Shown here in pieces: positions 8,719 through 16,687 of a stretch of 64,000 nt of DNA. The stretch lies in NCBI GenBank assembly GCA_963751395.1, contig CAVVUC010000002.1:1736001-1800000 (forward strand), in the 5' to 3' direction. The stretch's first letter is position 1, and every line of letters starts with the position of its first letter. A model generated the notes under the pieces. The model searched no databases, was not told the origin of the DNA, and saw only the letters and a list, made by a program, of their open reading frames with translations. Source of the DNA: CAVVUC01 sp963751395 (GTDB lineage: Bacteria > Verrucomicrobiota > Verrucomicrobiia > Chthoniobacterales > Chthoniobacteraceae). The position numbers and the translations under genes are program-made.

Positions 8719-10614
8719 TTGAACACCAGACTTCTCCTTTCACTCGCAGTCGCGCTGACCGCAGCGTGCAACCCTCTCGCCGGGCAAGGCGCGATACCCG
8801 TCAAGCTGACCGATGCGGGCGAACACGTCGTGCTCACGAATCGGATCGTCTCGTTCGAGGTGGTGAAGAACGATGGGAACATCCGCGAACTGAAATATGG
8901 CGACGTGCCCATCTTCTCCGAACCCGGATACCTCGACTGGCAGTCAGGCGGGAACAATCACATCGGCAAAGGAGACTTCGCCGTTGTCACCGATCCGGCG
9001 CGCAACGGCGGAGCGATGGCGGAGGTGAGCGTGACGCAAAAGTATGCGCCCGGTGCGCGCTCGGCGTTCGATGTCGAGTTGCACTACGTCCTGCGGCGCG
9101 GCGAGAGCGGGCTTTACTGCTTCGCCGTCTTCAGTCACCCGAAAGAGTATCCCGCCGCCGGCATCGGCCAGTCGCGCTGGGTGCTCCGGCTCGATGACAA
9201 GGTGTTCGATTTCATCAACGTCGATGAACAACGCCGCCGATTGATGCCGCCGTCGAAGACGCCCGCGAAAGTGCTCGGCCCGAAGGAGTCATCGATGTTT
9301 ACCGAAGGTCCGTTTGCGGGCTTCATCACGGACAAGTATCATTTCTTCGTCGATGCGGGCGATCACTTCGTCCACGGCTGGACCGGCACGCAGAAACGCA
9401 TCGGCTGCTGGGTGCTCAACGGCAGCAACGAAAGCCAGAACGGCGGCCCGACCAAGCAGCACAACTCCGCGCATTTCGGGCGGATGCTTTTCAAAATCCT
9501 GACCTGCGGCCATTACGGCGGCACTTCGGTGAATGTGGCCGCCGGTGAGGAGTGGCGGAAAATTTACGGCCCGTGGATGCTTTACCTCAATTCAGGCGGT
9601 GAGAAGGACGCGCTCTGGGCCGATGCGAAAAAGCGCGCGGAAGCCGAGCGGGCCGCATGGCCGCTTGCATGGATGAAGCACCCCGAGTATCCCCTCGCCC
9701 AGGAACGCGGCAAGGTGAAAGGCGCGCTGCACATCACCGATCCGCAGGATCCGTCGGCGTCGCCCGCAAACGCATGGGTCGGACTTGCCGCGTCCGCTCC
9801 CGACTGGCAGAAACAATCGAACGGCTATCAATTCTGGGTTCATGCCGACAAGCAGGGGCGCTTCACCATTCCCAACGTCCGCCCCGGCGACTACACGCTC
9901 TACGCCTTCGTCGGCGGCGTGATGGATGAATTCCGTCACGATGGTGTGAAGGTTGCGAAAGGCGGCACGGTCGATCTCGGCGCGCTCGATTGGAAACCGG
10001 TGCGCCATGGCAAACAGCTCTGGCAAATCGGAACGCCAGACCGCACGGCGGGCGAGTTCCGGCATGGTGACGACTATCGCCAGTGGGGTCTTTGGCAAAA
10101 GTATCCACAGGATTTTCCGAACGGCGTGAACTTCGTCATCGGCAAAAGCAAGGAGCGCAACGACTGGAATTACGCCCAGGTCAACGTGCAGCAGGACGGC
10201 AAATGGGTCGGCACAAAATGGAACATCCTCTTCAACCTCGCCGAAGCACCCAAAGCCGGCACCGCGACGCTTCGCATCGCCTTCGCCTCCACCCACAACG
10301 CAAAGCTCGCCGTCTTCGTCAACGACCAGCCCATCGATCGGCTCAGCACAGGCATGGACAATGCGATGATCCGCGCGGGCATCCACGGACAATACTCCGG
10401 GCAGGATGTCGTGTTCGACGCCGCCCTTTTGAAGAGCGGCACCAACACGATTGCCCTGGAGCAAAGCGCCGGCGGCAACGTCCAGAAGAGCGTGATGTAT
10501 GACTGTCTGCGGCTCGAATTGGACGACAGTCATCCATTCGACAAAACGAAAGCGCCGAAACGGAATGGCGACAACAAACCAGTCGGCAACGAGTCGAGCG
10601 ACCCGGCGGATTAG
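8719..10614 (+). CDS. Rhamnogalacturonan lyase (polysaccharide lyase family 4)
   Basis: 631 residues from TTG 8719, chosen because it begins a secretion segment (NTRLLLSLAVALTAACNPLAG). A lipobox-like LTAAC suggests a lipoprotein. The three-domain PL4 layout is visible: an N-terminal catalytic beta-sandwich (about 30-330, with ELHYVLRRGESGLYCFAVF and GHYGGTSVNVAAGEEWRKIYGPW), a fibronectin-like middle domain (HADKQGRFTIPNVRPGDYTLYAFV), and a C-terminal carbohydrate-binding jelly roll (LWQIGTPDRTAGEFRHGDDYRQWG onward). PL4 enzymes split the rhamnose-galacturonate backbone of pectin by beta-elimination. A symporter and a GH29 lie downstream. Confidence 0.85.
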   Translation: MNTRLLLSLAVALTAACNPLAGQGAIPVKLTDAGEHVVLTNRIVSFEVVKNDGNIRELKYGDVPIFSEPGYLDWQSGGNNHIGKGDFAVVTDPARNGGAMAEVSVTQKYAPGARSAFDVELHYVLRRGESGLYCFAVFSHPKEYPAAGIGQSRWVLRLDDKVFDFINVDEQRRRLMPPSKTPAKVLGPKESSMFTEGPFAGFITDKYHFFVDAGDHFVHGWTGTQKRIGCWVLNGSNESQNGGPTKQHNSAHFGRMLFKILTCGHYGGTSVNVAAGEEWRKIYGPWMLYLNSGGEKDALWADAKKRAEAERAAWPLAWMKHPEYPLAQERGKVKGALHITDPQDPSASPANAWVGLAASAPDWQKQSNGYQFWVHADKQGRFTIPNVRPGDYTLYAFVGGVMDEFRHDGVKVAKGGTVDLGALDWKPVRHGKQLWQIGTPDRTAGEFRHGDDYRQWGLWQKYPQDFPNGVNFVIGKSKERNDWNYAQVNVQQDGKWVGTKWNILFNLAEAPKAGTATLRIAFASTHNAKLAVFVNDQPIDRLSTGMDNAMIRAGIHGQYSGQDVVFDAALLKSGTNTIALEQSAGGNVQKSVMYDCLRLELDDSHPFDKTKAPKRNGDNKPVGNESSDPAD

Positions 10615-11030
10615 AGAGAACGCGTCTTTCAACCCGCAACTTCGACGAAACGAACGCGGCTCAAGGTGCGATGTGCGAAGCGGCAGAGGCGAGCCTGGAC
10701 ATTCACCCCGGCCTTGCAATTCAGAAGCCGCGGCTGGCGATTGATGGGGCTCACCTTCCATCGCTCCCGCTTTTCCGCGATGCGCTTTCACCGGCGTTGG
10801 AATGGCATGCCTGGACTTCCAACCGCCTGAACAGGCCGAAGACGTTTCGCTTGCGTGGAACGAGCGAAAACGTCATCTAAATCCGCAACTTATTTACGAA
10901 TGTGCAGCGAACCACCCTTTTCATCCACCCTGCCGCCCGCAAGGGCGCGGCTGGAGCTGCCTCACTGCGTTCTGCAAATGCCGCCGGCCTCCCGGCGAAA
11001 CCCTGAACCACCTGCTTTCGACATTCCGCG
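10615..11030. other. 416-bp gap without a recognisable gene
   Basis: Short open frames only, none with a ribosome binding site or a family-like product. No clear terminator, repeat or RNA fold was seen. It probably contains the promoter of the symporter gene. Confidence 0.4.
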
Positions 11031-13175
11031 ATGACTTCCCTCCAAATTCCCTCCCTGGCTTTAACATTCATGGGCTTGCACTGGCTGGATGCTTCGATTT
11101 TCCTCGGGTATGTCCTGAGCATCCTTGCGATCGGGCGCTTTTTTGCCGGGAAGATGCACAGCGAGGAGGATTTCCTCCTTGGCGGACGGAAACTCGGACG
11201 ATGGTTCCAATTCTTTCTGAACTTCGGCAACATGGCCGACCCGTCGGCTGCTCCAGCCACGGCCGCCTCGGTTTACAAGCAGGGAATCGGCGGCATCTGG
11301 CTGTTGATGACCACGCTTTTCACGACTCCTTATTACTGGTTCATGGGCGTGTGGTTCCGACGGGTGCGCCTGACGACGATGGCAGACTTGTTTGAGGACC
11401 GGTTTGGAAATCGATTTCTCGCCACGCTTTATGCCTGGGCCAACATCATTGTTGGCATTCTCATTATCGCATTCGGCAACATCATCGCACTCAAGACGCT
11501 CCAGCCGATCATGTCGAAACCGCCGGAGGCCTATGTTCAGCGCGAACGGCAAATGGTCGCGGACTATGAGGAGTTCAAGCAACTCCGGGAACTGCGCGCA
11601 ACGACCACTCTGGATTCGATTCAAACCGGACGCTATCAGGAGCTGAAGGGCCTTTACAATCGGGGCAAACTTGCCCCTTACGTTTCCTACCTCAAACCGA
11701 TTCCATTCTACATTGCCTCCTCCGTTCTGGTCGCAATCATCATCATGATGGGCGGGCTCACCGCCGCTGCGGTCGTGGATGCGCTGCAAAGCATCCTGGT
11801 GATCTTCATTTCGTTCGTTCTGATTCCGTTCGGCCTGGCTCGGATCGGCGGTTTCGCGGGGCTTCATCGCGTCGTGCCTGACGAGATGTTTCAGATATTC
11901 GGCGGAGGAAGCACGAGTGAATACACGTGGTACTCGATCGCGGCATTCGTCCTGGTGACGATCATCAGCATCAACGCAGCGGGGGGCAACATGAACATCA
12001 GCGGTTCAGCGAAGGATGAAATGGCCGCCCGCCTCGGTGCGATTGGCGGAGGATTTTGCAAACGCTTTGTGGTGATCGGATGGGGCTTTTGCGGATTGCT
12101 GGCAGTCGGCCTCTACGGGCCGCACCTGTCCGATTCCGACCAGGTTTGGGGGATCCTCAGCCGTCAGTTGCTACCGATCGGCATTATTGGGGTCATGATC
12201 GTGGGATTGCTGGGTGGCAAACTCGCAAGCCTCGGCTCGCAGTGCCTGGTTCTTTCCGGTCTGGTCGTGAAGAATCTCTACGAACCGCTGTTTCCCGGAA
12301 AGCCGCAGTCGCATTACGTGCGGGTCGCCCGTTACAGCATCCCCGTCCTGCTCGCGCTGGGGATCATGCTGGCCCTTACCATCAGCAGCGCGACCTCGGC
12401 TCTGAAATCGATCATAACGATTGGAGTCGTCTGGGGGGCGCCGATGCTTCTGATTTTCCTCTGGCGCAGACTTACCGAAACCGCTGTCCGCATCGAAGTC
12501 ATTGTCTGCCTTATTTACATGGTCCCGATTCCTTTGTTGGTCTCCATGACTCCCGCCCTGCGCCAGCATCCAGCTCTTACCATGATGACGGCGGAAAGAA
12601 GTGTGGTGAAGAGCGTGAAGGCGACAAAGGCGGATGTCAGCGCTGGTCTGGCCGTCAGGGAAGGTCAGAATATCGAGAAAACAATTCATGTGGAACCGGT
12701 CGCTCTTTTCTTCGATGAAGGAGTGGCAAGGGCGGTGCCGGGCGATCCAAAGTCGCCGATGGAAGGCTTGGGCCGGTTTAACATTGAGGTGTATCTCCTG
12801 CACCTGGCCGGGGTGGATGTGCGGAAATTCACGCCCGGGATGCTGCTGACCACCCGGCTGTTGGTGAACGCTCTTTTGCCCCTGTCCCTGCTGCTTGTCC
12901 TGAGCCTGCTCACCCAACCCACCGACCCGCGGCGCGTGGATCGTTTTTATGCGCGCTTGAAAACTCCCGTCGGCCCGACCCACGAGGCGGATCGGGAGGC
13001 TGTCCAGGAAAGCGATGCGAATCCGTCCCGGTTCGATCACACGAAACTCTTCAAGAATTCGAACTGGGAATTCACGAAATGGAATCGGATGGACACCGTT
13101 GGGTTTCTTGCCTGTTGCGGCGGCGTGGTGATTGTCCTCATCGTCTTCGAGGCAGTGGTTGTGATTGGCAGATGA
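11031..13175 (+). CDS. Sodium:solute symporter (SSS family)
   Basis: 714 residues with at least 12 hydrophobic segments. The N-terminus has the family pattern WLDASIFLGYVLSILAIGRFFAGK..SEEDFLLGGRKLG, followed by NFGNMADPSAAPATAASVYKQGIGGIW, which matches the sodium-binding first helices. A soluble loop (about 168-220) interrupts the membrane part and another lies near 520-590. The position between a PL4 lyase and a PAP2 gene, with GH29 nearby, suggests uptake of sugars or oligosaccharides from pectin-like polymers; the substrate is inferred. The stop overlaps the next start by 4 bp. Confidence 0.88.
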   Translation: MTSLQIPSLALTFMGLHWLDASIFLGYVLSILAIGRFFAGKMHSEEDFLLGGRKLGRWFQFFLNFGNMADPSAAPATAASVYKQGIGGIWLLMTTLFTTPYYWFMGVWFRRVRLTTMADLFEDRFGNRFLATLYAWANIIVGILIIAFGNIIALKTLQPIMSKPPEAYVQRERQMVADYEEFKQLRELRATTTLDSIQTGRYQELKGLYNRGKLAPYVSYLKPIPFYIASSVLVAIIIMMGGLTAAAVVDALQSILVIFISFVLIPFGLARIGGFAGLHRVVPDEMFQIFGGGSTSEYTWYSIAAFVLVTIISINAAGGNMNISGSAKDEMAARLGAIGGGFCKRFVVIGWGFCGLLAVGLYGPHLSDSDQVWGILSRQLLPIGIIGVMIVGLLGGKLASLGSQCLVLSGLVVKNLYEPLFPGKPQSHYVRVARYSIPVLLALGIMLALTISSATSALKSIITIGVVWGAPMLLIFLWRRLTETAVRIEVIVCLIYMVPIPLLVSMTPALRQHPALTMMTAERSVVKSVKATKADVSAGLAVREGQNIEKTIHVEPVALFFDEGVARAVPGDPKSPMEGLGRFNIEVYLLHLAGVDVRKFTPGMLLTTRLLVNALLPLSLLLVLSLLTQPTDPRRVDRFYARLKTPVGPTHEADREAVQESDANPSRFDHTKLFKNSNWEFTKWNRMDTVGFLACCGGVVIVLIVFEAVVVIGR

Positions 13176-13918
13176 CAAGCTTTACACCGAATCCATTGAA
13201 CCTCGACACGGAAGTTCTCTCCTTCCTCAACCAGTTCGCCCAAAAGTCACAGGTCTTCGATCATGTTGTCACAGTCGCGAGTGACCTGGATCTGCTCAAG
13301 GGTGCCGTGCTCTTTGCGATCCTGTGGGCGCTGTGGCTCATACCTTCGGAAAAGACGCAGACTAACAGGAAGATCATTGTCGCCACGTTGACAGGCTGCG
13401 CTGTCAGCATCCTGTTCGCACGGCTGTTCGCTATGATGCTGCCCTTTCGCGCCAGACCAATCAATGAGCCGGATTTCCATTTCCTGCTGCCCTTCGGCGA
13501 AAAGGCGGGCACGCTGGAAACGTGGAGTTCTTTTCCGAGCGATCATGCGGCGCTTTTCTTCGGCCTGGTGACAGGCCTTTTCATGATCTCACGCTCTCTG
13601 GGAGCGGTGTTCCTGGTCCAGGTCAGCGTCTGTGTGATATTTCCCCGCCTCTACCTCGGCCTTCATTATCCCACGGACATACTTGCGGGAGCTGTTCTCG
13701 GCGTCTTCTTTGTGTGGCTCATGAACAAGGATCCGATCAGGGAGAAACTGTCCCGGCCAACCTTTGTCTGGATGGAAAGGCATCCCTTCTCTTTTAATGC
13801 ATGCTTCTTCCTTGCTGCTTATCAATTCGTAACTCTGTTCGACGACGTTCGCGCTCTTGGTCGTCTTGCCGTGGGCGTCGTCAAGGCAATACACGGCGGC
13901 TCCCCTTGGGAGAACTAA
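13172..13918 (+). CDS. PAP2-family membrane phosphatase
   Basis: 248 residues from ATG 13172, which overlaps the symporter stop (ATGA); an earlier in-frame start would lie inside the symporter gene. Several membrane helices. Phosphatase motifs: RLFAMMLPFRARP (motif 1, with its lysine replaced), SSFPSDHAALFFG (motif 2, PSDH instead of PSGH) and RLYLGLHYPTDILAG (motif 3, His and Asp present). Such enzymes dephosphorylate lipid phosphates, for example undecaprenyl or phosphatidyl phosphates, at the membrane. The coupling to a symporter is unexplained. Confidence 0.85.
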   Translation: MTSFTPNPLNLDTEVLSFLNQFAQKSQVFDHVVTVASDLDLLKGAVLFAILWALWLIPSEKTQTNRKIIVATLTGCAVSILFARLFAMMLPFRARPINEPDFHFLLPFGEKAGTLETWSSFPSDHAALFFGLVTGLFMISRSLGAVFLVQVSVCVIFPRLYLGLHYPTDILAGAVLGVFFVWLMNKDPIREKLSRPTFVWMERHPFSFNACFFLAAYQFVTLFDDVRALGRLAVGVVKAIHGGSPWEN

Positions 13919-13949
13919 GCCCGTCGCGTTCGAGGCAAATACAACGCGC

Positions 13950-14261
13950 TGCACTTTGACTGGCGGCGCCCGATAATTGTCCCGGAGGGACACTGGAAAT
14001 TAGCCGGTGGCGCAGCGAGGAACGAGCGCAACCACCGGGTTCCGAGAAAAAAGCGGGTCGCGCCCCCGCGGGGCGCTGGAACCTGCGGATGGCAGTTTCC
14101 ACCGCCCCATCCGGGGCGGAATCCTTTGTGGATGTGGGTTCCGGTGGTTTCGCTACGCTTCACCACCGAGGAGGCGGAGGGGAATAGTGGAGGTTGGTGG
14201 ATGGGCGAGCAGGCTAACCTCCACGACGCCTCCGGCGTCAAAAGTGCATGACACGCCCTAA
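13950..14261. repeat. MITE-like element, copy 2
   Basis: Direct second copy of the element at 8068-8349. It is nearly identical through the central part (13978-14160) and keeps the intact right end (GGCGTCAAAAGTGCATGACA...). The left terminal repeat is truncated, starting at TGCACTTTGAC (13950). Near the right end about 45 bp differ or are inserted (around 14163-14220). It lies directly behind the PAP2 gene and before the end of the GH29 gene. Both copies are in the same orientation, so recombination between them could delete the lyase-symporter-phosphatase block. Confidence 0.65.
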
Positions 14262-14274
14262 GCAGAGGGCTTCG

Positions 14275-15273
14275 TTAATGAATAAGCCGCCTTGCCTCAA
14301 AAAGGTAACGACGGTGATACTCCGGGATCAGGCCTTCCGAATCCGGGCCGACATTCAGGAGCAGATTCCCGCCGGCCGCCCGCGCGGTGCGATGCCAGCA
14401 GGCGATGGTGTCAGCGGACGGATGCGAGTAGAATTTCCCCTTGATCCAGAACCAGTCCGGATTGAGCGAGGTGGTGAATTCCAAGGGCAGATAAAGCGAT
14501 TCCCCATCTTCGTTCGTGACAACCGGATTGGTAATCGGTTCATGCACCCGCTCCCGATACACGAAGTCGTAATGCTCGGATGTGCGGATGTCCACCGGGA
14601 GATAACGCACCCCGCCAGGACGGTCGCTGCTTGAATTGTTCACCACGAGGCAATCCGGTTGCAAACGGTGAATCAGCTCGTAAAGCTCGCGCCACTGCCA
14701 CCGTCCGCCACGCAATGCGGCCTGGTCCACGGCAGGGTCATTGAGCCAGGCCGGATCGTAAGGCCATTCGCGCGTCGGATGCTCCTTGTCCCAGCCGCCG
14801 TCAAACCAGAGTTCGACAATGTCCCCGTAACTGGTGAGCAGTTCGGCGATCTGTTGCCGCATGTATTCCGCGTAAGCCGCGTCGTCATTGTAAAACGGGC
14901 AGTGCGTGTCCCAAAGCGAGTAATACAATCCGGGCTTGATTCCCTCCTTCCTGCACGACTCGACGAACTCCCCCACGACATCCCGGCGCTGCGGGGAACT
15001 TTTAACCGAGTAATCCGTAACCCCGCTTGGCCACACACAAAAGCCGTCGTGATGCCTGGTGGTCAGAACGGCATACTTCATTCCCGCTTCCGCAGCCGTG
15101 GCCGCCCATTGCCGGGTATCGAGCCGGCGCGGATCAAACTGCTCCGCGGGGAAACGCCCGTCTCCCCACGCAACCCCGGCAAAGGTGTTCGGGCCGAAGT
15201 GAATGAACATCCCATAGGCAAGCTGCATCCATGAGGCTTGGGCCTGAGTCGGTTGCGGTGTGTTTGGGGTCAT
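14275..15273 (-). CDS. GH29-family alpha-L-fucosidase-like glycoside hydrolase
   Basis: 332 residues. The catalytic TIM-barrel motifs of GH29 are clear: AYGMFIHFGPNTFAG, KYAVLTTRHHDGFCVWPS, GLYYSLWDTH, the nucleophile in IVELWFDGGW (D158), and the ending NLLLNVGPDSEGLIP. No signal peptide is visible, so it may work in the cytoplasm on imported oligosaccharides. It lacks the C-terminal beta-domain that many fucosidases have, which may be normal for this subgroup. Fucose occurs on rhamnogalacturonan side chains, fitting the nearby PL4, but substrate specificity is inferred. Confidence 0.85.
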   Translation of the reverse strand: MTPNTPQPTQAQASWMQLAYGMFIHFGPNTFAGVAWGDGRFPAEQFDPRRLDTRQWAATAAEAGMKYAVLTTRHHDGFCVWPSGVTDYSVKSSPQRRDVVGEFVESCRKEGIKPGLYYSLWDTHCPFYNDDAAYAEYMRQQIAELLTSYGDIVELWFDGGWDKEHPTREWPYDPAWLNDPAVDQAALRGGRWQWRELYELIHRLQPDCLVVNNSSSDRPGGVRYLPVDIRTSEHYDFVYRERVHEPITNPVVTNEDGESLYLPLEFTTSLNPDWFWIKGKFYSHPSADTIACWHRTARAAGGNLLLNVGPDSEGLIPEYHRRYLFEARRLIH

Positions 15274-15304
15274 GAGGTCTTATGGGTTGAAGAGTGGCCA
15301 GCAG

Positions 15305-15697
15305 CTACTTATTCAAGTTCGCGTATTTATCCGCCAGGTTCTTTTGGCGGACCTTGACCTTTGTCCAGGCAAGGGGGTGCGCTCTTGGGTTATATGCGGC
15401 GATGAAGGCATCAATGGCCTGCGGCAACTGTTTGGTGCTGGTGAAACTGGCGGTCGAGAGCGAATTGGTGAGCGAAACGGCTTCTTCAACAAACGAAAAC
15501 GGCACAACGACGCTGTGATGAATGTCGGCAACCAGGGCGATCATGAATCCGCGGAAGGCCTCCGGCAGGTTCGGAACCGAAATGGAGAGCCGGGTGGTCT
15601 TCAGCCGTTTTGCTTCGAGCACGCCATAGCCGCCGCCTCCGACCGCAAGAGCCAGCGCCATCTTTCCGGTCATTTGTAAAAACCCCCTGCGATTCAT
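15305..15697 (-). pseudogene. Metallophosphoesterase N-terminus fused to an IS630 transposase tail
   Basis: The 130-residue frame from ATG 15697 has two unrelated halves. Residues 1-80 are a twin-arginine-like leader (MNRRGFLQM) and the start of a calcineurin-like phosphoesterase: LSISVPNLPEAFRGFMIALVADIHHSVVVP, with the metal ligands of the D-x-H motif. Residues 82-130 (FTSTKQLPQAIDAFIAAYN, then PLAWTKVKVRQKN) match the C-terminus of IS630-family transposases. The phosphoesterase lacks all later metal-binding motifs, so it is broken. The transposase part is only a remnant; its rest is absent. The join is near base 15457. Confidence 0.75.
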
Positions 15698-15829
15698 CGC
15701 GGGGAACGTATGGCCAACAGGGGATAATTCAACGGGGATTCCCGACGCGACAAAGACGAAACGGCGGTTGCCTTGATATTCGGCACTCACGTAAACTCCC
15801 GTCTTTTCATTGCTGAAAACGACCAAGCC

Positions 15830-16672
15830 ATGTCCTCCAACGCCTATCGCGGTCGCCTTGCTCCATCGCCCACGGGTTATCTTCATCTCGGCCACGCGCT
15901 GACGTTTTGGACGGCTCAAGAGCGCGCCGTCGAATCGCATGGACGGCTCGTGCTCCGCATCGAAGACCTCGACCGCAGCCGCTGTCGCACGGAGTTTCGC
16001 GAAGCCATCATTGAGGATTTGAAATGGTTCGGATTCGCATGGGACGAGGGCCCGGACTGCGGCGGGCCGTTTGCTCCTTACGTTCAGGGCGAGCGTGGCG
16101 CGCATTACCTCTCCGCTTGGGAAAAGTTGCGCGCGACTGGCCTCATCTATCCCTGCTCCTGCTCGCGCAAAGACATCTTGCACGCGCCGGGCGCTCCGCA
16201 TGCGGCGGACGACGAACCGCTCTATCCCGGCACGTGCCGCCCGCTCGCCGACGCCGGTCCCGAGTGGCGTGCTCCTGCTGAAATGACGTGGCGCTTCCGC
16301 GTTCCCGACGGCGAGGAAATCAGCTTCCGGGACAACAGGCTTGGCGAACAAAGAGCGGTTGCGGGCGTGGACTTCGGCGACTTTGTCGTCTGGCGCAAAG
16401 ACGGAATTCCGGCTTATCAACTCGCCGTGGTCGTCGATGACGCCGCGATGCGAATCACCGAAGTCGTGCGCGGCGAAGACCTGATCACCTCCACGTTCCG
16501 TCAACTGCTGCTCTACCGCGCGCTCGATCTCGCGCCGCCGCAGTTTTACCACTGCCCGCTGATCACCGATGAAAGCGGCAAACGACTCGCCAAACGGCAT
16601 GATTCACTGAGCCTCCGCGCACTGCGTGAAGCCGGGGCCGATCCCGAACAACTGCGGTCGGGATCGTATTGA
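15830..16672 (+). CDS. gluQ: Glutamyl-queuosine tRNA(Asp) synthetase
   Basis: 280 residues from ATG 15830. It is a shortened glutamyl-tRNA synthetase catalytic domain without an anticodon-binding domain. Key motifs: RLAPSPTGYLHLGHALT (HIGH-like, H19-H22), RIEDLDRSRCR, cysteine-containing zinc segments YPCSCSRKDI and YPGTCRPL, VVRGEDLITSTFRQL and SGKRLAKRHDSLSLR (KMSKS-like). GluQRS attaches glutamate to queuosine at position 34 of tRNA(Asp). It stands alone; no queuosine synthesis genes are nearby. Confidence 0.93.
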   Translation: MSSNAYRGRLAPSPTGYLHLGHALTFWTAQERAVESHGRLVLRIEDLDRSRCRTEFREAIIEDLKWFGFAWDEGPDCGGPFAPYVQGERGAHYLSAWEKLRATGLIYPCSCSRKDILHAPGAPHAADDEPLYPGTCRPLADAGPEWRAPAEMTWRFRVPDGEEISFRDNRLGEQRAVAGVDFGDFVVWRKDGIPAYQLAVVVDDAAMRITEVVRGEDLITSTFRQLLLYRALDLAPPQFYHCPLITDESGKRLAKRHDSLSLRALREAGADPEQLRSGSY

Positions 16673-16687
16673 ATCAAACGGCGGCGG

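Noticed and set aside
9592..10791. 399-codon frame opposite the PL4 lyase gene
   Set aside because: The lyase frame carries all three PL4 domains; this is a shadow.
15698..16600. Extension of the phosphoesterase/transposase frame through gluQ
   Set aside because: It is antisense to the well-supported gluQ, and no motif is seen above the ATG at 15697.
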